From: Lichenifustis flavocetrariae
GTDB taxonomy: Bacteria; Pseudomonadota; Alphaproteobacteria; Rhizobiales; Beijerinckiaceae
Direction: 5' to 3'
Length of the DNA: 64,000 nucleotides
NCBI RefSeq assembly: GCF_026130545.1
Contig: NZ_JAMOIM010000003.1
Span: forward strand, 62,001 to 126,000
In this document: one piece after another, positions 35,500 to 45,136 of the stretch
How the letters are laid out: each line of letters starts with the position of its first letter
Position numbering within the stretch: position 1 is the stretch's first letter
Made by a program: the position numbers and the translations under genes
Notes under the pieces: generated by a model
Database searches by the model: none
What the model was told of the DNA's origin: nothing
The model's input: the letters and a program-made list of their open reading frames with translations, nothing else

Positions 35500-36554
35500 C
35501 GGAAGGCTCCAGCAGGGTCGATCACCGGCGTCCAAAGCACTTGATCGATCCGCTCGGCCCCGACCGCCAGCATGGCCAGCCGATCGAAGCCGAGCGCGAT
35601 CCCGCTGGCCTCAGGCATGATCGCGAGGGCGTCGAGAAAATCCGCATCGATCGGGTAGCGCTCGCCGTAGCGGAGCTCGCGGAGGTCCATCTCGGCTTCG
35701 AACCGCCGCCGTTGCTCCGCCGCATCGGTCAGTTCGCCGAAGCCATTGGCCAGTTCCACGCCACACACATAGAGCTCGAATCGCTCCGCGACCCGCAGGT
35801 CGTCCGGACACGGGCGCGCCAGTGCGGCCTCGATGGTCGGGTAGCGATCGAGAATAGTGGGACGGCCGAGGCCGAGCCGAGGCTCCACCTTTTCGACCAG
35901 CACGCGCGAGAACACGTCCGACCAATCGTCGTCCGCAGCCACCTGGACTCCCGCCTTGCGGGCCGCCGCGCTGAGAGCATCACGATTCCCAACCGGGCCT
36001 TCAATCGTGCCCAGCAGGTCGATGCCGGCATAGCGCGAAAAGGCTCCGGCGACCGACAGGCGCTCGGGCTCACGCTCCACATCGGCCTCTCTGCCCCGAA
36101 ACCGCCAGCGTGTCTGTCCCGCGACCCTGCCGGCGATGCGAAGGAGATCGACGCAATCCTGCATCAGCGTCGCGTAAGGCTCCCTGGCCCGATACCACTC
36201 CAGCATACTGAATTCAGGATGATGCAGCGCCGAGCGCTCGGCGTTGCGAAACACGCGCGCTAGTGTGAACAGTCGCTCCTCGCCGGCCGCGAGCAGCTTT
36301 TTTGCCGCGAATTCGGGCGAGGTGTGGAGATAGAGCCGCGACACTCGGCCGTCGGGCGCGCGGAGATCCGTGCCGAAGGCGGCAAGATGCGCCTCGTTGC
36401 CGGGCGACACCTGCAACACGGCGGTCTCCACCTCGACAAAATCCAGGGCTTCGAAATGCGACCGAACCGCACTGAGGATGCGATTTCGCACGAGCAGCCG
36501 CGGGCGCCTGTCCTGATGGATATGAGGCGCCCAGAACGGAGAGGCGGCGGTCAC
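35496..36554 (-). CDS. epmA: EF-P--(R)-beta-lysine ligase EpmA
   Basis: A class II lysyl-tRNA-synthetase-like enzyme without the anticodon-binding domain (352 residues); it attaches beta-lysine to a conserved Lys of EF-P. Motif 2 is [21 protein letters not shown] and motif 3 [19 protein letters not shown] 36554 ([18 protein letters not shown]) has GAAGGG about 7 nt upstream and gives the normal N-terminus; the frame continues to a GTG at 36665. It is translationally coupled to epmB (GTGA overlap) and divergent from efp, with 149 bp between for both promoters. Confidence 0.93.
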   Translation of the reverse strand: MTAASPFWAPHIHQDRRPRLLVRNRILSAVRSHFEALDFVEVETAVLQVSPGNEAHLAAFGTDLRAPDGRVSRLYLHTSPEFAAKKLLAAGEERLFTLARVFRNAERSALHHPEFSMLEWYRAREPYATLMQDCVDLLRIAGRVAGQTRWRFRGREADVEREPERLSVAGAFSRYAGIDLLGTIEGPVGNRDALSAAARKAGVQVAADDDWSDVFSRVLVEKVEPRLGLGRPTILDRYPTIEAALARPCPDDLRVAERFELYVCGVELANGFGELTDAAEQRRRFEAEMDLRELRYGERYPIDADFLDALAIMPEASGIALGFDRLAMLAVGAERIDQVLWTPVIDPAGAFR

Positions 36555-36703
36555 GGCAAAACCCTTCGGTTGCGGAGATCTTCCAGGCCAAGCCTGCCAG
36601 TCCCCTCTGGCGAAGGCAGGAAAAATCGCTATGGTGCGCGCCACTTCGGAGGCTGGCTCGGTCACCGCCTTCTAACGACTTCTCGACCCAAGGACAAATT
36701 CTC

Positions 36704-37270
36704 GTGAAAGTGATCGCCAGCTCGCTCCGCAAGGGCAATGTGGTGGAAAGGGAGAACCAGCTCTACATCGTTCTCAGCGCCGAAAGCTTCCATCCCGGCA
36801 AGGGCACACCGACGACCCAGATCGACATGCGGCGCATCAGCGACGGCGTGAAGGTGACGGACCGCTACAAGACCACCGAACAGGTGGAACGCGCCTTCGT
36901 GGAAGACCAGGAGTTCAGCTACCTCTATGAGGATGGCGACGGCATGACCTTCATGAATGTCGAGAACTACGATCAGGTCGTGGTGCCGCAGGATGTGGTG
37001 GGCGACACCAAGCCTTACCTTCAGGAAGGCATGAAGGTGCTGCTCAGTGTGTTCAACGGCACCCCGGTGGCGATTCAGATCCCGGCACGCGTGACCCTCG
37101 AAGTGGTCGAGACCGAGCCGGCCATGAAGGGTCAGACGGCCTCGTCTTCCTACAAGCCCGCCAAACTGTCGAACGGAGTCAAGACGAGCGTCCCGCCCCA
37201 TATCCAGACAGGCACCCGGGTCGTCATCCAGACCGAGGATGGGTCCTACGTCGAGCGCGCCAAGGACTGA
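36704..37270 (+). CDS. efp: elongation factor P
   Basis: A 188-residue translation factor that relieves stalling at polyproline. The modified loop is [11 protein letters not shown] with Lys33 as the acceptor, matching the EpmA/EpmB enzymes encoded divergently. Domains II and III follow ([39 protein letters not shown]). The start is GTG. The window also encodes several proteins with long proline runs (for example at 51314-51727 and 21963-25445), which would depend on it. A canonical terminator follows. Confidence 0.97.
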   Translation: MKVIASSLRKGNVVERENQLYIVLSAESFHPGKGTPTTQIDMRRISDGVKVTDRYKTTEQVERAFVEDQEFSYLYEDGDGMTFMNVENYDQVVVPQDVVGDTKPYLQEGMKVLLSVFNGTPVAIQIPARVTLEVVETEPAMKGQTASSSYKPAKLSNGVKTSVPPHIQTGTRVVIQTEDGSYVERAKD

Positions 37271-37274
37271 GGTC

Positions 37275-37303
37275 AAGGGCCGGGGCTGACCCGGCCCTTT
37301 TAC
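37275..37303 (+). terminator. rho-independent terminator of efp
   Basis: AAGGGCCGGG-GCTGA-CCCGGCCCTT, a perfect 10-bp stem, runs directly into TTTT, 4 bp after the efp stop. Confidence 0.9.
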
Positions 37304-37371
37304 GCGGAGTCCCGCGAACGGCTCGTTCAGACTCGGCGATGACGCGAACTGCCGCCGCGGGCGAGGTTCAG

Positions 37372-37830
37372 TCAGGCGAGCGTCTTCACCATAAACACGC
37401 GACGCAGACCCTCGTCTTCGCCACGATGCGTCTCGCGATATCCGACCCGCCCGTAGAGCGCGATGTTTTCGGACATCAACTCGTGTGTGTAGAGCCGAAT
37501 CGACCTGTATCCAGCGGAGCGCGCGGCTTCTTCCGCAAAGACCATGAGGCGGCGCCCGAGACCTGTCCCGCGAAAGGCTGGGTCGACCGCAATATTGTCG
37601 AGCAGCATCACATCAGGTTCAGGAACCAGGACGACGAGCCCGCGGATGACCCCGTCGCTCTCGGCGACATGCACGACGCCTTCCCGGATCAGCGCCGCGT
37701 AGTCGTCGAGCATCGGGCCCGGTTTTTGTCCGATGCGCGGCACGTAGTGGCTGTAGGCGGCATCGACCAGGTTTTCCACAGCTGGCCTATCGTGTTGCGA
37801 CGCCAGCCGGATCTCAGTGGAAAGAGGCAT
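37372..37830 (-). CDS. GNAT-family N-acetyltransferase
   Basis: A 152-residue single-domain acetyltransferase. The acetyl-CoA loop is in VDPAFRGTGLGRRLMVFAEEAA (Q/RxxGxG/A as RGTGLG), preceded by the strand MLLDNIAV. ALYGRVGYRET is motif B. The N-terminus STEIRLASQHDRPAVENLVD is typical. The substrate is not deducible. It is on the same strand as the next GNAT gene, 128 bp away, without an evident terminator between. Confidence 0.88.
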   Translation of the reverse strand: MPLSTEIRLASQHDRPAVENLVDAAYSHYVPRIGQKPGPMLDDYAALIREGVVHVAESDGVIRGLVVLVPEPDVMLLDNIAVDPAFRGTGLGRRLMVFAEEAARSAGYRSIRLYTHELMSENIALYGRVGYRETHRGEDEGLRRVFMVKTLA

Positions 37831-37958
37831 TGAAAGAACCGAACGAGGGCCGAAACAATTCGCCTCAGTTCTACGATGCGGATGCGCAGGTGTCGATGCG
37901 TGACCACGCAGGAGAAACCGGTGCCAAAGCGGCGCCGGGGTTGGCAGAGTGAAGCTGA

Positions 37959-38570
37959 TTACGCCGCACGGCGCGAACCGCGCTCGTCGCGGCCAGCGTC
38001 CACGAAAGCGCCAGCTCCAACGACGCGGCCCTTCGCGCCTTGAAGTCCGCCGGGCGCCAGTTCGAGCGCAAGGAAACGGGATCGATCGACCGGACCAGGC
38101 AGCACAAAGTCTTTGGTCAGCGCAGCCTCGAAGCCGAAACGCGCATAATAGGGCGCATCGCCAACGAGGAAGACGCCCTTGTGCCCGAGCTTGCGCGCCC
38201 GCCGCAGCGCATGCTCGATCAAGGCGCGCCCGATGCCGGCCGAACGCAGAGCGGGATCGACGGCCAACGGGCCGAGCATGAGAGCCGCGCGATCACCGAT
38301 TTCCGCGTCCCAAAGCCGGATTGTGCCGACAATGGCCGATCCCGCCGTCGCGACGAAGCTCAGTCCTTCGGACGCCTGCCGGCCCTCACGAAGCCGCTCG
38401 CACGTCTTGGTGAAACGGACCGGACCGAAGGCCGCATCGAGCAGCGCCTCGCGCTCGGATACATCCGCCGCCCGCTCGTCGCGAATGCGGAACGTGGGTG
38501 TGACGAGACGAAATGCGCGCCGCCAATCGGGTGTATGAGCTGAAAGGCCAAAACGAGACGATGCGTCCAT
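37959..38570 (-). CDS. GNAT-family N-acetyltransferase (YhbS-like)
   Basis: A 204-residue protein: FRIRDERAADVSEREALLDAAFG, the CoA-binding region GPLAVDPALRSAGIGRALIEHAL, and YYARFGFEAAL, then a tail ending in a basic stretch. This pattern matches YhbS-like acetyltransferases. ATG 38570 is chosen; the open frame begins at 38639 but without support. Function unknown. The neighbouring decarboxylase produces polyamines, a common class of GNAT substrates, but linkage is speculative. Confidence 0.85.
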   Translation of the reverse strand: MDASSRFGLSAHTPDWRRAFRLVTPTFRIRDERAADVSEREALLDAAFGPVRFTKTCERLREGRQASEGLSFVATAGSAIVGTIRLWDAEIGDRAALMLGPLAVDPALRSAGIGRALIEHALRRARKLGHKGVFLVGDAPYYARFGFEAALTKDFVLPGPVDRSRFLALELAPGGLQGAKGRVVGAGAFVDAGRDERGSRRAA

Positions 38571-38652
38571 CACCGAGATCCGAGATACAGGGTGGTCGAA
38601 AACGCAAATCCGTGTGCGGGGTTGCACCGGTTTCTGCACGAATTTTTGGCGA

Positions 38653-38680
38653 CTCCGTTTCTGCTGGTGCAGAAACGGAG
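38653..38680. terminator. perfect 12-bp hairpin after the decarboxylase gene
   Basis: CTCCGTTTCTGC-TGGT-GCAGAAACGGAG lies 7 bp past the stop of the decarboxylase gene (minus strand), between it and the downstream GNAT gene. No T tract on the minus strand. TTTCTGCAC occurs once more at 38631, so the arm is partly repeated. Confidence 0.55.
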
Positions 38681-38687
38681 ATTCGGC

Positions 38688-39818
38688 TCAGATCACGTAG
38701 GATCTGAGCGGCGGGAAGCCATTGAAGCCCACGGCCGAATAGGTGGTCGTATAGGCACCCGTTCCCTCGATCAGCACCTTCGAGCCGATCTCCAGGCTCA
38801 ACGGCAGTTCGTAGGGGTCCTTTTCGTACAACACGTCGACGCTATCGCAGGTCGGTCCGGCGAGCACGCAGGGTTCGGTCGCGTCCCCGTCGAACTCGGT
38901 CCGGATCGGATAGCGGATCATCTCGTCCATGGTCTCGGCGAGCCCATTGAACTTACCGATGTCGAGATAGACCCAGCGCATCGTGTCGGCTTCGCTCTTC
39001 TTCGAGATCAGCACGACCTCGGCCTCGATCACGCCGGCATTTCCAACCATCCCGCGTCCCGGCTCGATGATGGTTTCCGGGATGCGGTTGCCGAAATGCT
39101 TGCGAAGCGACCGGAAGATCGCCTGCCCATAGGCTTTCACGGCCGGCACGTCCTTCAGATATTTGGTCGGGAACCCCCCACCGAGATTGACCATCTGGAG
39201 CGTGATGCCGCGCTCGGCCAGATCCTTGAAGATCGTGGATGCAGACCTGAGGGCGCCGTCCCACATCAGCGGATTGCGCTGCTGCGAGCCGACATGGAAC
39301 GAGAGACCATAGGCCACGAGGCCAAGCCGATGCGCCTGTTCGAGCACCCGCCCCGCCATCTCGGGCACGCAGCCGAACTTGCGCGAGAGCGGCCATTCGG
39401 CCCCTGCCCCATCGCAGAGCATGCGGCAGAACACCTTGGAACCGGGCGCCACGCGGGCGATCTTCTCGACCTCGGCTTCGCAATCGACCGCGAAGAGCCG
39501 GATGCCAAGTTGAAAGGCACGCGCAATGTCGCGCTCCTTCTTGATCGTGTTGCCGAACGAGATCCGGTCGGGCGAGGCACCGGTCGCCAGCACCTGCTCG
39601 ATCTCCACCACCGAGGCCGTGTCGAAGCAGGAGCCCATGCGGGCCAGGAGGTCGAGTACCTCCGGGGCTGGATTGGCCTTTACGGCATAGAACACTCGCG
39701 TATCCGGCAAGGCTTTGGCAAATGAAGCATAATTGTCGCGCACGACATCGAGGTCGAGCACCATGCAAGGGCCGTCATCACGGCGCGAACGGAGGAAATC
39801 GCGGATACGATCGGTCAT
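38688..39818 (-). CDS. ornithine/lysine decarboxylase, type III PLP (alanine-racemase fold)
   Basis: A 376-residue eukaryote-like ornithine decarboxylase of the alphaproteobacterial class; converts ornithine (or lysine) to putrescine (or cadaverine). PLP-binding Lys is in FYAVKANPAPEVL, the glycine loop in VNLGGGFPTKY, EPGRGMVGNAG holds the phosphate site, and GPTCDSVDVLY supplies the active-site Cys and Asp from the partner subunit of the dimer. ATG 39818 gives the standard MTDRIRDFLRSR start; the open frame to 40025 is leader. Preceded by a long, hairpin-rich leader. Confidence 0.92.
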   Translation of the reverse strand: MTDRIRDFLRSRRDDGPCMVLDLDVVRDNYASFAKALPDTRVFYAVKANPAPEVLDLLARMGSCFDTASVVEIEQVLATGASPDRISFGNTIKKERDIARAFQLGIRLFAVDCEAEVEKIARVAPGSKVFCRMLCDGAGAEWPLSRKFGCVPEMAGRVLEQAHRLGLVAYGLSFHVGSQQRNPLMWDGALRSASTIFKDLAERGITLQMVNLGGGFPTKYLKDVPAVKAYGQAIFRSLRKHFGNRIPETIIEPGRGMVGNAGVIEAEVVLISKKSEADTMRWVYLDIGKFNGLAETMDEMIRYPIRTEFDGDATEPCVLAGPTCDSVDVLYEKDPYELPLSLEIGSKVLIEGTGAYTTTYSAVGFNGFPPLRSYVI

Positions 39819-40296
39819 GGCGGCATCCCTTTGCGCGGTTGGATCCGCGACTTGAGCGAAACGAAAGGGGAGGCGGCAATAGAATGCGTTGCCCGCGCGA
39901 TGGAGACGCGAAGCTGCGACAAGCAAAGCCAACCGTGATCGGCTCAACGACCCGCGCATGGAGAAACCATGCCTCGAATCGGCAACCCGATCAGATGCTG
40001 CGCCGTTGGCTATACATTCCGGCAAGCGACTGAGTCACCTGCGGTTTGGACAGCCATCGATTGGAAAGGAAGATCCCTTCCGCACGCCCGGCAAGATAGA
40101 CAAGCCTCTTCGGTGTCGGCCTTTGGAGGGCCAACGGAGACGAAAAAGCCCGGTCCGTCGTTGCTTTAAGTCGCGTCCCCCGTTGCGACGGGGTTCGCCG
40201 GTTCGCTCCGGCTATCAATCTCGTTGGCAGTTCACCGGCCTCTTGTCCGGATTCCCACCGATCGACCACGACCACAGGCACGTGCGATTTGGGCAA
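39819..40296 (-). ncRNA. long structured 5' leader of the decarboxylase gene, candidate speF-type RNA
   Basis: No gene fits here; instead the minus strand carries a run of hairpins: TCCGG..CCGG around 40225, GCCGG/CCGGC at about 40198-40213, CCCCGT-CGCA-ACGGGG at about 40179-40194, an AAAGC/GCTTT pair ending in GGGCTTTTTCG at about 40142, and GCATGG/CCATGC at 39956-39972. Alphaproteobacterial ornithine decarboxylase genes are known to be preceded by the long speF cis-regulatory RNA (Rfam family of that name). Position and size fit; I could not align it to the consensus, so the assignment is inference. A TTG-started frame (39991-40296, minus) also exists and might be a leader ORF. Confidence 0.45.
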
Positions 40297-40301
40297 GGCC
40301 G

Positions 40302-40330
40302 TAACTAGGGAGTTCGGCCTTCATGTGCAA
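40302..40330 (-). promoter_or_regulatory. candidate promoter of the decarboxylase leader
   Basis: Minus strand: TTGCAC, 17-bp spacer, TAGTTA. Transcription would begin near 40295, exactly at the edge of the hairpin-rich leader, giving a 5' UTR of about 475 nt. Confidence 0.4.
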
Positions 40331-40775
40331 GCGTTTTCTTGGAAAAACCCGGACGTCTCCAGGCTGCATTAACTTATTGACGGGTCAAAAGATTTTCGCG
40401 GGCTGGCCTAGCGGCTTTTGCGCGCCTAAATATCGAGTAAAATCAACCGCGGCTTGGACGGTTTCCCCTTCCTGCGCCGGGGTGAAGCGGCTCCCAAAGC
40501 TTAACGTGAGGATCGCGACTCGGTAAACGCCACAAGCGCTGTGTCGTTTGGCACACATGCGCAGGCTGGTCGGCGCGCTGTGTTCAATGCGGGCTGGTTT
40601 GCTTCAGAGGCCCGTCGCGTGCCTCGCCAAGCCGTCCGCGTGGTGTGTTGCCGATACGATCATCGGCTGAATCCCGGCCAAACCGTCAGCGGTGAAGCAT
40701 TGCGGACTGCCGCATCGATGCGGTACGCGGCGAACACCGCTCCGCGCACGGTGGGGCAGTGACTGCCGCTCGTCC
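40331..40775. other. intergenic DNA without a convincing gene
   Basis: Relatively AT-richer in 40360-40460. The only notable structures are the 14-bp palindrome CCGCATCGATGCGG (40710-40723) and GGCAGTGACTGCC (40754-40766), the latter just past the aapP stop and perhaps part of a terminator. A 73-codon plus-strand frame (40541-40762) has no recognisable features and poor RBS. I see nothing else. Confidence 0.5.
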
Positions 40776-41540
40776 TCAGTGAAGGATCTGGCCCAGGAAC
40801 AGCTTCGTCCGTTCATGCTGAGGGTTGGCGAAGAACTCGGCCGGTGCGTTCATTTCGACGATCTCACCGGCATCCATGAAGATCACCCGGTCGGCCACCT
40901 GACGGGCAAAGCCCATTTCGTGTGTGACGCACATCATGGTCATGCCTTCGTTGGCGAGCGACACCATCGTGTCGAGCACCTCCTTGACCATTTCCGGATC
41001 GAGCGCCGAGGTCGGCTCGTCGAACAGCATCACCTTGGGGTTCATGCAAAGCGAGCGGGCGATGGCGACGCGCTGCTGCTGGCCGCCGGAGAGCTGGCCC
41101 GGATATTTGTTGGCCTGCTCCGGAATGCGGACGCGCTTCAGATATTTCATCGCCAGGTCTTCGGCATCCTTCTTGGCCATCTTGCGCACCCAGATCGGCG
41201 CGAGCGTGCAATTCTCGAGGATGGTCAAGTGCGGAAACAGGTTGAAGTGCTGGAACACCATGCCGACTTCGCGGCGGACTTCCTCAATGCGCTTCAGGTC
41301 GGTCGTCAGCTCCGTTCCGTTGACGATGATCTTGCCCTTCTGGTGTTCCTCCAGCCGGTTGATGCAGCGGATCATGGTCGACTTGCCCGAACCCGAGGGT
41401 CCGCAGATAACGATGCGCTCGCCCTGCGCAACCGTGAGGCTCAGGTTCTTGAGGACATGGAACTCGCCATACCACTTGTGAACGCCGTCGAGTTGAATCG
41501 CCGGCTGGCCGAGGGTGCGGGGGGATGGGGCAACCGACAT
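40776..41540 (-). CDS. aapP: general L-amino-acid ABC transporter ATPase AapP
   Basis: A 254-residue ABC ATPase. Walker A is [11 protein letters not shown], the signature [15 protein letters not shown], Walker [13 protein letters not shown], and the switch His in [15 protein letters not shown]. It powers uptake of polar amino acids through the AapQM permease. ATG 41540 has GGAG 7 nt upstream; the GTG before it is ignored. Last gene of the aapJQMP operon, 13 bp after aapM. Confidence 0.95.
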   Translation of the reverse strand: MSVAPSPRTLGQPAIQLDGVHKWYGEFHVLKNLSLTVAQGERIVICGPSGSGKSTMIRCINRLEEHQKGKIIVNGTELTTDLKRIEEVRREVGMVFQHFNLFPHLTILENCTLAPIWVRKMAKKDAEDLAMKYLKRVRIPEQANKYPGQLSGGQQQRVAIARSLCMNPKVMLFDEPTSALDPEMVKEVLDTMVSLANEGMTMMCVTHEMGFARQVADRVIFMDAGEIVEMNAPAEFFANPQHERTKLFLGQILH

Positions 41541-41553
41541 CACGTGGCTCCAG

Positions 41554-42693
41554 TCAATGTTTGCGGCCCTTGGACAGCCGTCGTTCCGTCCGCTGCGAAT
41601 AGCGCGACATGCCGAAGCAGAAGACCCAATAGAAGGAGGCGGCGAAGAGATAACCGGTGGGCGAGATGGTCGGCCCCGCCCAACTCGGGTCGAGGCGCGC
41701 GGTCTCGACGGTGCGCAGAAAATCCGCGATGCCGACTATCGCCACCAGGGTCGTGTCCTTGAACAGGCCGATGAAAGTCGACACGATCCCCGGAATCACT
41801 GTGGTCAAGGCTTGCGGCAGAACCACGAGGCGCATCATCGGCCAGTAGCCGATGCCGAGCGCCATAGCACCTTCATATTGGCCCTTCGGCATGGCCTGGA
41901 GGCCGGCGCGGACCACTTCGGCCATATAGGCGGCCGAGAAGAGCGCCGTGCCGATCATGGGACGCAGCAGCCGGTCCGGGGTGAGATAGTCCGGCACGAA
42001 CAGTGGCAGCATGAAATTCGCCATGAACAGCACGGTGATGAACGGCACCCCGCGGACGAATTCGATGAAGGTGACGCAGGCCGCCTTGACGATCGGCATC
42101 TGCGACCGGCGCCCGAGCGCCAACAGCACCCCGAGCGGCAGCGAGAACACGATGCCGATGACGGACATGAGCAGCGTGATGAGCACGCCACCCCACAGGC
42201 TCGTGTCGATCACCGGCAAGCCGATCAGCGGCGCCCCACGCAACAGCACGAAGGCGAGGATCGGGTAGACGATGAAGAAAAGAAGTGCCGCGACGTTGCG
42301 CCGGGGGGCGCCGTTCCAAAGCAACCAGAAGATCAGAACCGCGCCGACCACCTCCGTCACATCGACGCGCCAGCGCTGATCGATGGGATAGGAGCCGTAG
42401 CGCAGATAGTCGAACTTATCGCGAATGAAAGCCCAGCAGGCGCCGTCCAGATTGGCCCGGCAGGTGGCGGCGTCGCCCGACCACACGGCTTTCACGAACG
42501 CGAAGTCGATCAGGCTAGGAATGATCCACAGGGCCAGTGCGAGGAACAGGAACGTGAGAACGCTCGACCCGATGGACGAGAATAGGTTCTGCCGCACCCA
42601 CGCCAGCGGGCCACTTGTCAGTCTGGGCGGCGGCAAAGCGGGGTTCTTTTCCCGCTGCAGATAGGTCCGGCTGCCGATTGTCAGGTCAGACAT
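41554..42693 (-). CDS. aapM: general L-amino-acid ABC transporter permease AapM
   Basis: A 379-residue inner-membrane permease with about eight helices. The EAA loop is [20 protein letters not shown] followed by [14 protein letters not shown], and [15 protein letters not shown] is the usual HisM/GlnP tail. The long loop around 60-110 ([20 protein letters not shown]) is characteristic of AapM. It starts 3 bp after the aapQ stop. Confidence 0.95.
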   Translation of the reverse strand: MSDLTIGSRTYLQREKNPALPPPRLTSGPLAWVRQNLFSSIGSSVLTFLFLALALWIIPSLIDFAFVKAVWSGDAATCRANLDGACWAFIRDKFDYLRYGSYPIDQRWRVDVTEVVGAVLIFWLLWNGAPRRNVAALLFFIVYPILAFVLLRGAPLIGLPVIDTSLWGGVLITLLMSVIGIVFSLPLGVLLALGRRSQMPIVKAACVTFIEFVRGVPFITVLFMANFMLPLFVPDYLTPDRLLRPMIGTALFSAAYMAEVVRAGLQAMPKGQYEGAMALGIGYWPMMRLVVLPQALTTVIPGIVSTFIGLFKDTTLVAIVGIADFLRTVETARLDPSWAGPTISPTGYLFAASFYWVFCFGMSRYSQRTERRLSKGRKH

Positions 42694-42696
42694 GGC

Positions 42697-43884
42697 TTAC
42701 CTCTCGACCAAAGCGTTGCGCTTGTTGAACAGGTTCATGGCGAAGGAGGTGACAAGCGAGATGACGAGGTAGACCGCCATCGTGATGGCCATCACCTGGA
42801 CGGCCGCGCCCGTTTGATTGAGCACCGTCCCGGCGAAGACGGCGACGAGATCGGGATAGCCGATGAACACGGCGAGCGAGGAGTTCTTGGTGAGGTTCAG
42901 ATATTGGCTGGTGAGCGGCGGTATGATCACCCGCATTGCCTGCGGGATCACGACAAGGCGGAGCGTCTGCCGCGCGTTCAGCCCCAGTGCATGGGCGGCC
43001 TCGCTCTGGCCTCGCCCGACCGATTGGATGCCGGCGCGAACGATTTCGGCGATGAACGACGCAGTATAGACCGACAGGCCGAGGAGAAGCGCCGCGAGTT
43101 CAGGGAAGATTTGCCGACCGCCCCTGAAGTTGAAGCCTTTCAGGACCGGTGCCTCGAAGGTGATCGGGCTGCCGAGGAGGAAGAAGACCAGAAGCGGGAG
43201 GCCGATGATCAGTGCTGCCGCGACGAGGAGCACGGGAGCCTGTTGCCCGGTCTTCTTTTGACGCACCGAGGCCCAGCCGTAGAACCCGAAACTCGCGACG
43301 ATTCCGAAAAGCAATGCGAGGCCGACCCAGCCTGACCCTGCCCCGAATTGCGGGTCAGGGACGATGATGCCGCGATTGTTGAGGAAGATCCCACCAGGAA
43401 TTTGAATCGACTGCTTCGGAGCGGGCAGCGGTTTCAACACCGCATTGTACCAGAACAGCAGTTGCAGCAGGAGCGGGATGTTCCTGATCACCTCGACATA
43501 GACCATCGCCACCTTGGCGACGATCCAGTTCGGCGACAGGCGCGCAACGCCCACCGTGAACCCGATGATGGTGGTCAGCACGATCCCGAGCACGGCGACC
43601 AGCAACGTGTTGACAAGGCCGACCCAGAAGGCCCGCCCATAGGTCGACAGCTGTGTGTAGGGGATGAGCGTCTGGTTGATGTCGAAGCCCGCGACCGCGT
43701 TCCAGAAACTGAACCCGGTCGGGATATGGGCATCCGCCATATGGCGGCTGGTGTTGGAGTAAGCGCCGTAGAAAACGGCGATTACGACGGCCGCGAGGAC
43801 GACCTGGTAGAACAAGCTGCGTGCCTTGGGGTCGTTGAGGATCGACCCTCTGTCCGGTTTTACCAGTGTCGACGTGTTGGCCAT
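42697..43884 (-). CDS. aapQ: general L-amino-acid ABC transporter permease AapQ
   Basis: A 395-residue permease, partner of AapM. The EAA loop is YTASFIAEIVRAGIQSVGRG then SEAAHALGLNARQTLRL; LTKNSSLAVFIGYPDLVAVF follows. The first periplasmic part (SNTSRHMADAHIPTGFSFW) is conserved in AapQ. Between aapJ and aapM, with a 50-bp gap to aapJ. Confidence 0.95.
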   Translation of the reverse strand: MANTSTLVKPDRGSILNDPKARSLFYQVVLAAVVIAVFYGAYSNTSRHMADAHIPTGFSFWNAVAGFDINQTLIPYTQLSTYGRAFWVGLVNTLLVAVLGIVLTTIIGFTVGVARLSPNWIVAKVAMVYVEVIRNIPLLLQLLFWYNAVLKPLPAPKQSIQIPGGIFLNNRGIIVPDPQFGAGSGWVGLALLFGIVASFGFYGWASVRQKKTGQQAPVLLVAAALIIGLPLLVFFLLGSPITFEAPVLKGFNFRGGRQIFPELAALLLGLSVYTASFIAEIVRAGIQSVGRGQSEAAHALGLNARQTLRLVVIPQAMRVIIPPLTSQYLNLTKNSSLAVFIGYPDLVAVFAGTVLNQTGAAVQVMAITMAVYLVISLVTSFAMNLFNKRNALVER

Positions 43885-43934
43885 CGGTCCTCGTCAGCGT
43901 GTCAGCAGGGTTTCGAGCGACGACCGCCGCCCGA

Positions 43935-44945
43935 TTATCGGATCGGCGGCGCGTATTGAAGGCCGCCCTTGTTCCACAGGGCGTTGATGCCGCGCTTCAC
44001 CTTGAGGGGCGAGCCTTCGCCGACGTTACGGTCGAACACCTCGCCATAGTTCCCCACCTTCTTGATGATGTTGTAGGCCCAATCGTTGCCGAGACCGAAG
44101 CCCTTGCCCTGATCGCCCTCGACCCCGAGCAGCCGGCGGATGTCCGGGTTCTCGGATTTCATCATGTCATCGACGTTCTTCGACGTGACCCCGAGTTCCT
44201 CGCCCGTCAGCATCGCGTAATGGGTCCAGCGCACGATGTTGAACCATTGGTCGTCGCCCTGACGCACGGCTGGCGACAGCGGCTCCTTCGAGATGATTTC
44301 CGGCAGGACCATATGGTCGTCGGGCGCCGTCAGACGCAGCCGTTCCGCGTAGAGACCGGAGGAGTCGGTCGTCAACGCATCGCAACGGCCCGACTCATAG
44401 GCCTTCAGCACCGTATCCTCGTCCTGGAACGCGACGCTGTCGTATTTCATCTTGTTAGTACGGAAATAGTCCGCGAGGTTGAGTTCCGTCGTCGTGCCCT
44501 GCTGCACGCAGATCGAGGCGCCGTCGAGTTCCTTGGCCGAGGAGACATTCTGCTTCTTGCGCACCATGAAGCCTTGGCCGTCGTAGAAGTTGACGGGCCC
44601 GAACAACATCGCCTGATTGTCGCGCGACGACGTCCAGGTGCTGTTGCGGGAAAGAACGTCGACCTCCCCGGATTGCAGGGCCGTGAACCGGTCCTTGGCG
44701 TTCAGCGGGATGAATTTCACCTTCGTGGGGTCGCCCAACACCGCGGCCGCGACGGCACGGCAGAAGTCCACGTCGAGCCCTGTCCAGTTGCCGCTCGAAT
44801 CCGGAATGCCAAAGCCGGCGAGGGCCGTGTTGGCACCGCAGATCAATTGGCCCCGTCCCTTGACGGTGTCGAGTGTTCCCGCCTGAGCAAAGGTCGCACC
44901 CGCGCAGAACGCGAGACCCAATAAGCCTGCCGCAAATTTAAGCAT
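43935..44945 (-). CDS. aapJ: periplasmic general L-amino-acid-binding protein AapJ
   Basis: A 336-residue solute-binding protein with signal peptide (FAAGLLGLAFCAGATFAQA). Family motifs: GTLDTVKGRGQLICG, GLDVDFCRAVAAAVLGD, and QQGTTTELNLADYFR. It captures broad-range L-amino acids in the periplasm for AapQMP. First gene of the operon; in rhizobia its expression far exceeds that of the permease genes. Its promoter should lie in the 191 bp shared with the divergent metC. Confidence 0.95.
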   Translation of the reverse strand: MLKFAAGLLGLAFCAGATFAQAGTLDTVKGRGQLICGANTALAGFGIPDSSGNWTGLDVDFCRAVAAAVLGDPTKVKFIPLNAKDRFTALQSGEVDVLSRNSTWTSSRDNQAMLFGPVNFYDGQGFMVRKKQNVSSAKELDGASICVQQGTTTELNLADYFRTNKMKYDSVAFQDEDTVLKAYESGRCDALTTDSSGLYAERLRLTAPDDHMVLPEIISKEPLSPAVRQGDDQWFNIVRWTHYAMLTGEELGVTSKNVDDMMKSENPDIRRLLGVEGDQGKGFGLGNDWAYNIIKKVGNYGEVFDRNVGEGSPLKVKRGINALWNKGGLQYAPPIR

Positions 44946-45136
44946 TGTCAGCTTTCACTCCCTGGCGTCATATGCCGATCTTGTGCGACGACCGGCCAAC
45001 GACCTGTCGCCCGACATGAGCCTTCGCATTCGAAGCAGTTTCCGTACCAGGGTCAAGGCCTGCGCGGCCGGTACGATGCTTGACGGGACGGTTCGACCTG
45101 CCGCATGCGGGTCATCAAGCAAAGGATGTTCGACCC

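Noticed and set aside
40142-40170. Intrinsic attenuator in the decarboxylase leader (GGGCTTTTTCG)
   Set aside because: Only AAAGC/GCTTT pairs well around the T tract; the inner arms do not match, so I did not call it as a separate terminator.
40541-40762. 73-codon plus-strand frame in the decarboxylase-aap intergenic region
   Set aside because: No RBS, no recognisable sequence, and codon use like random high-GC DNA.
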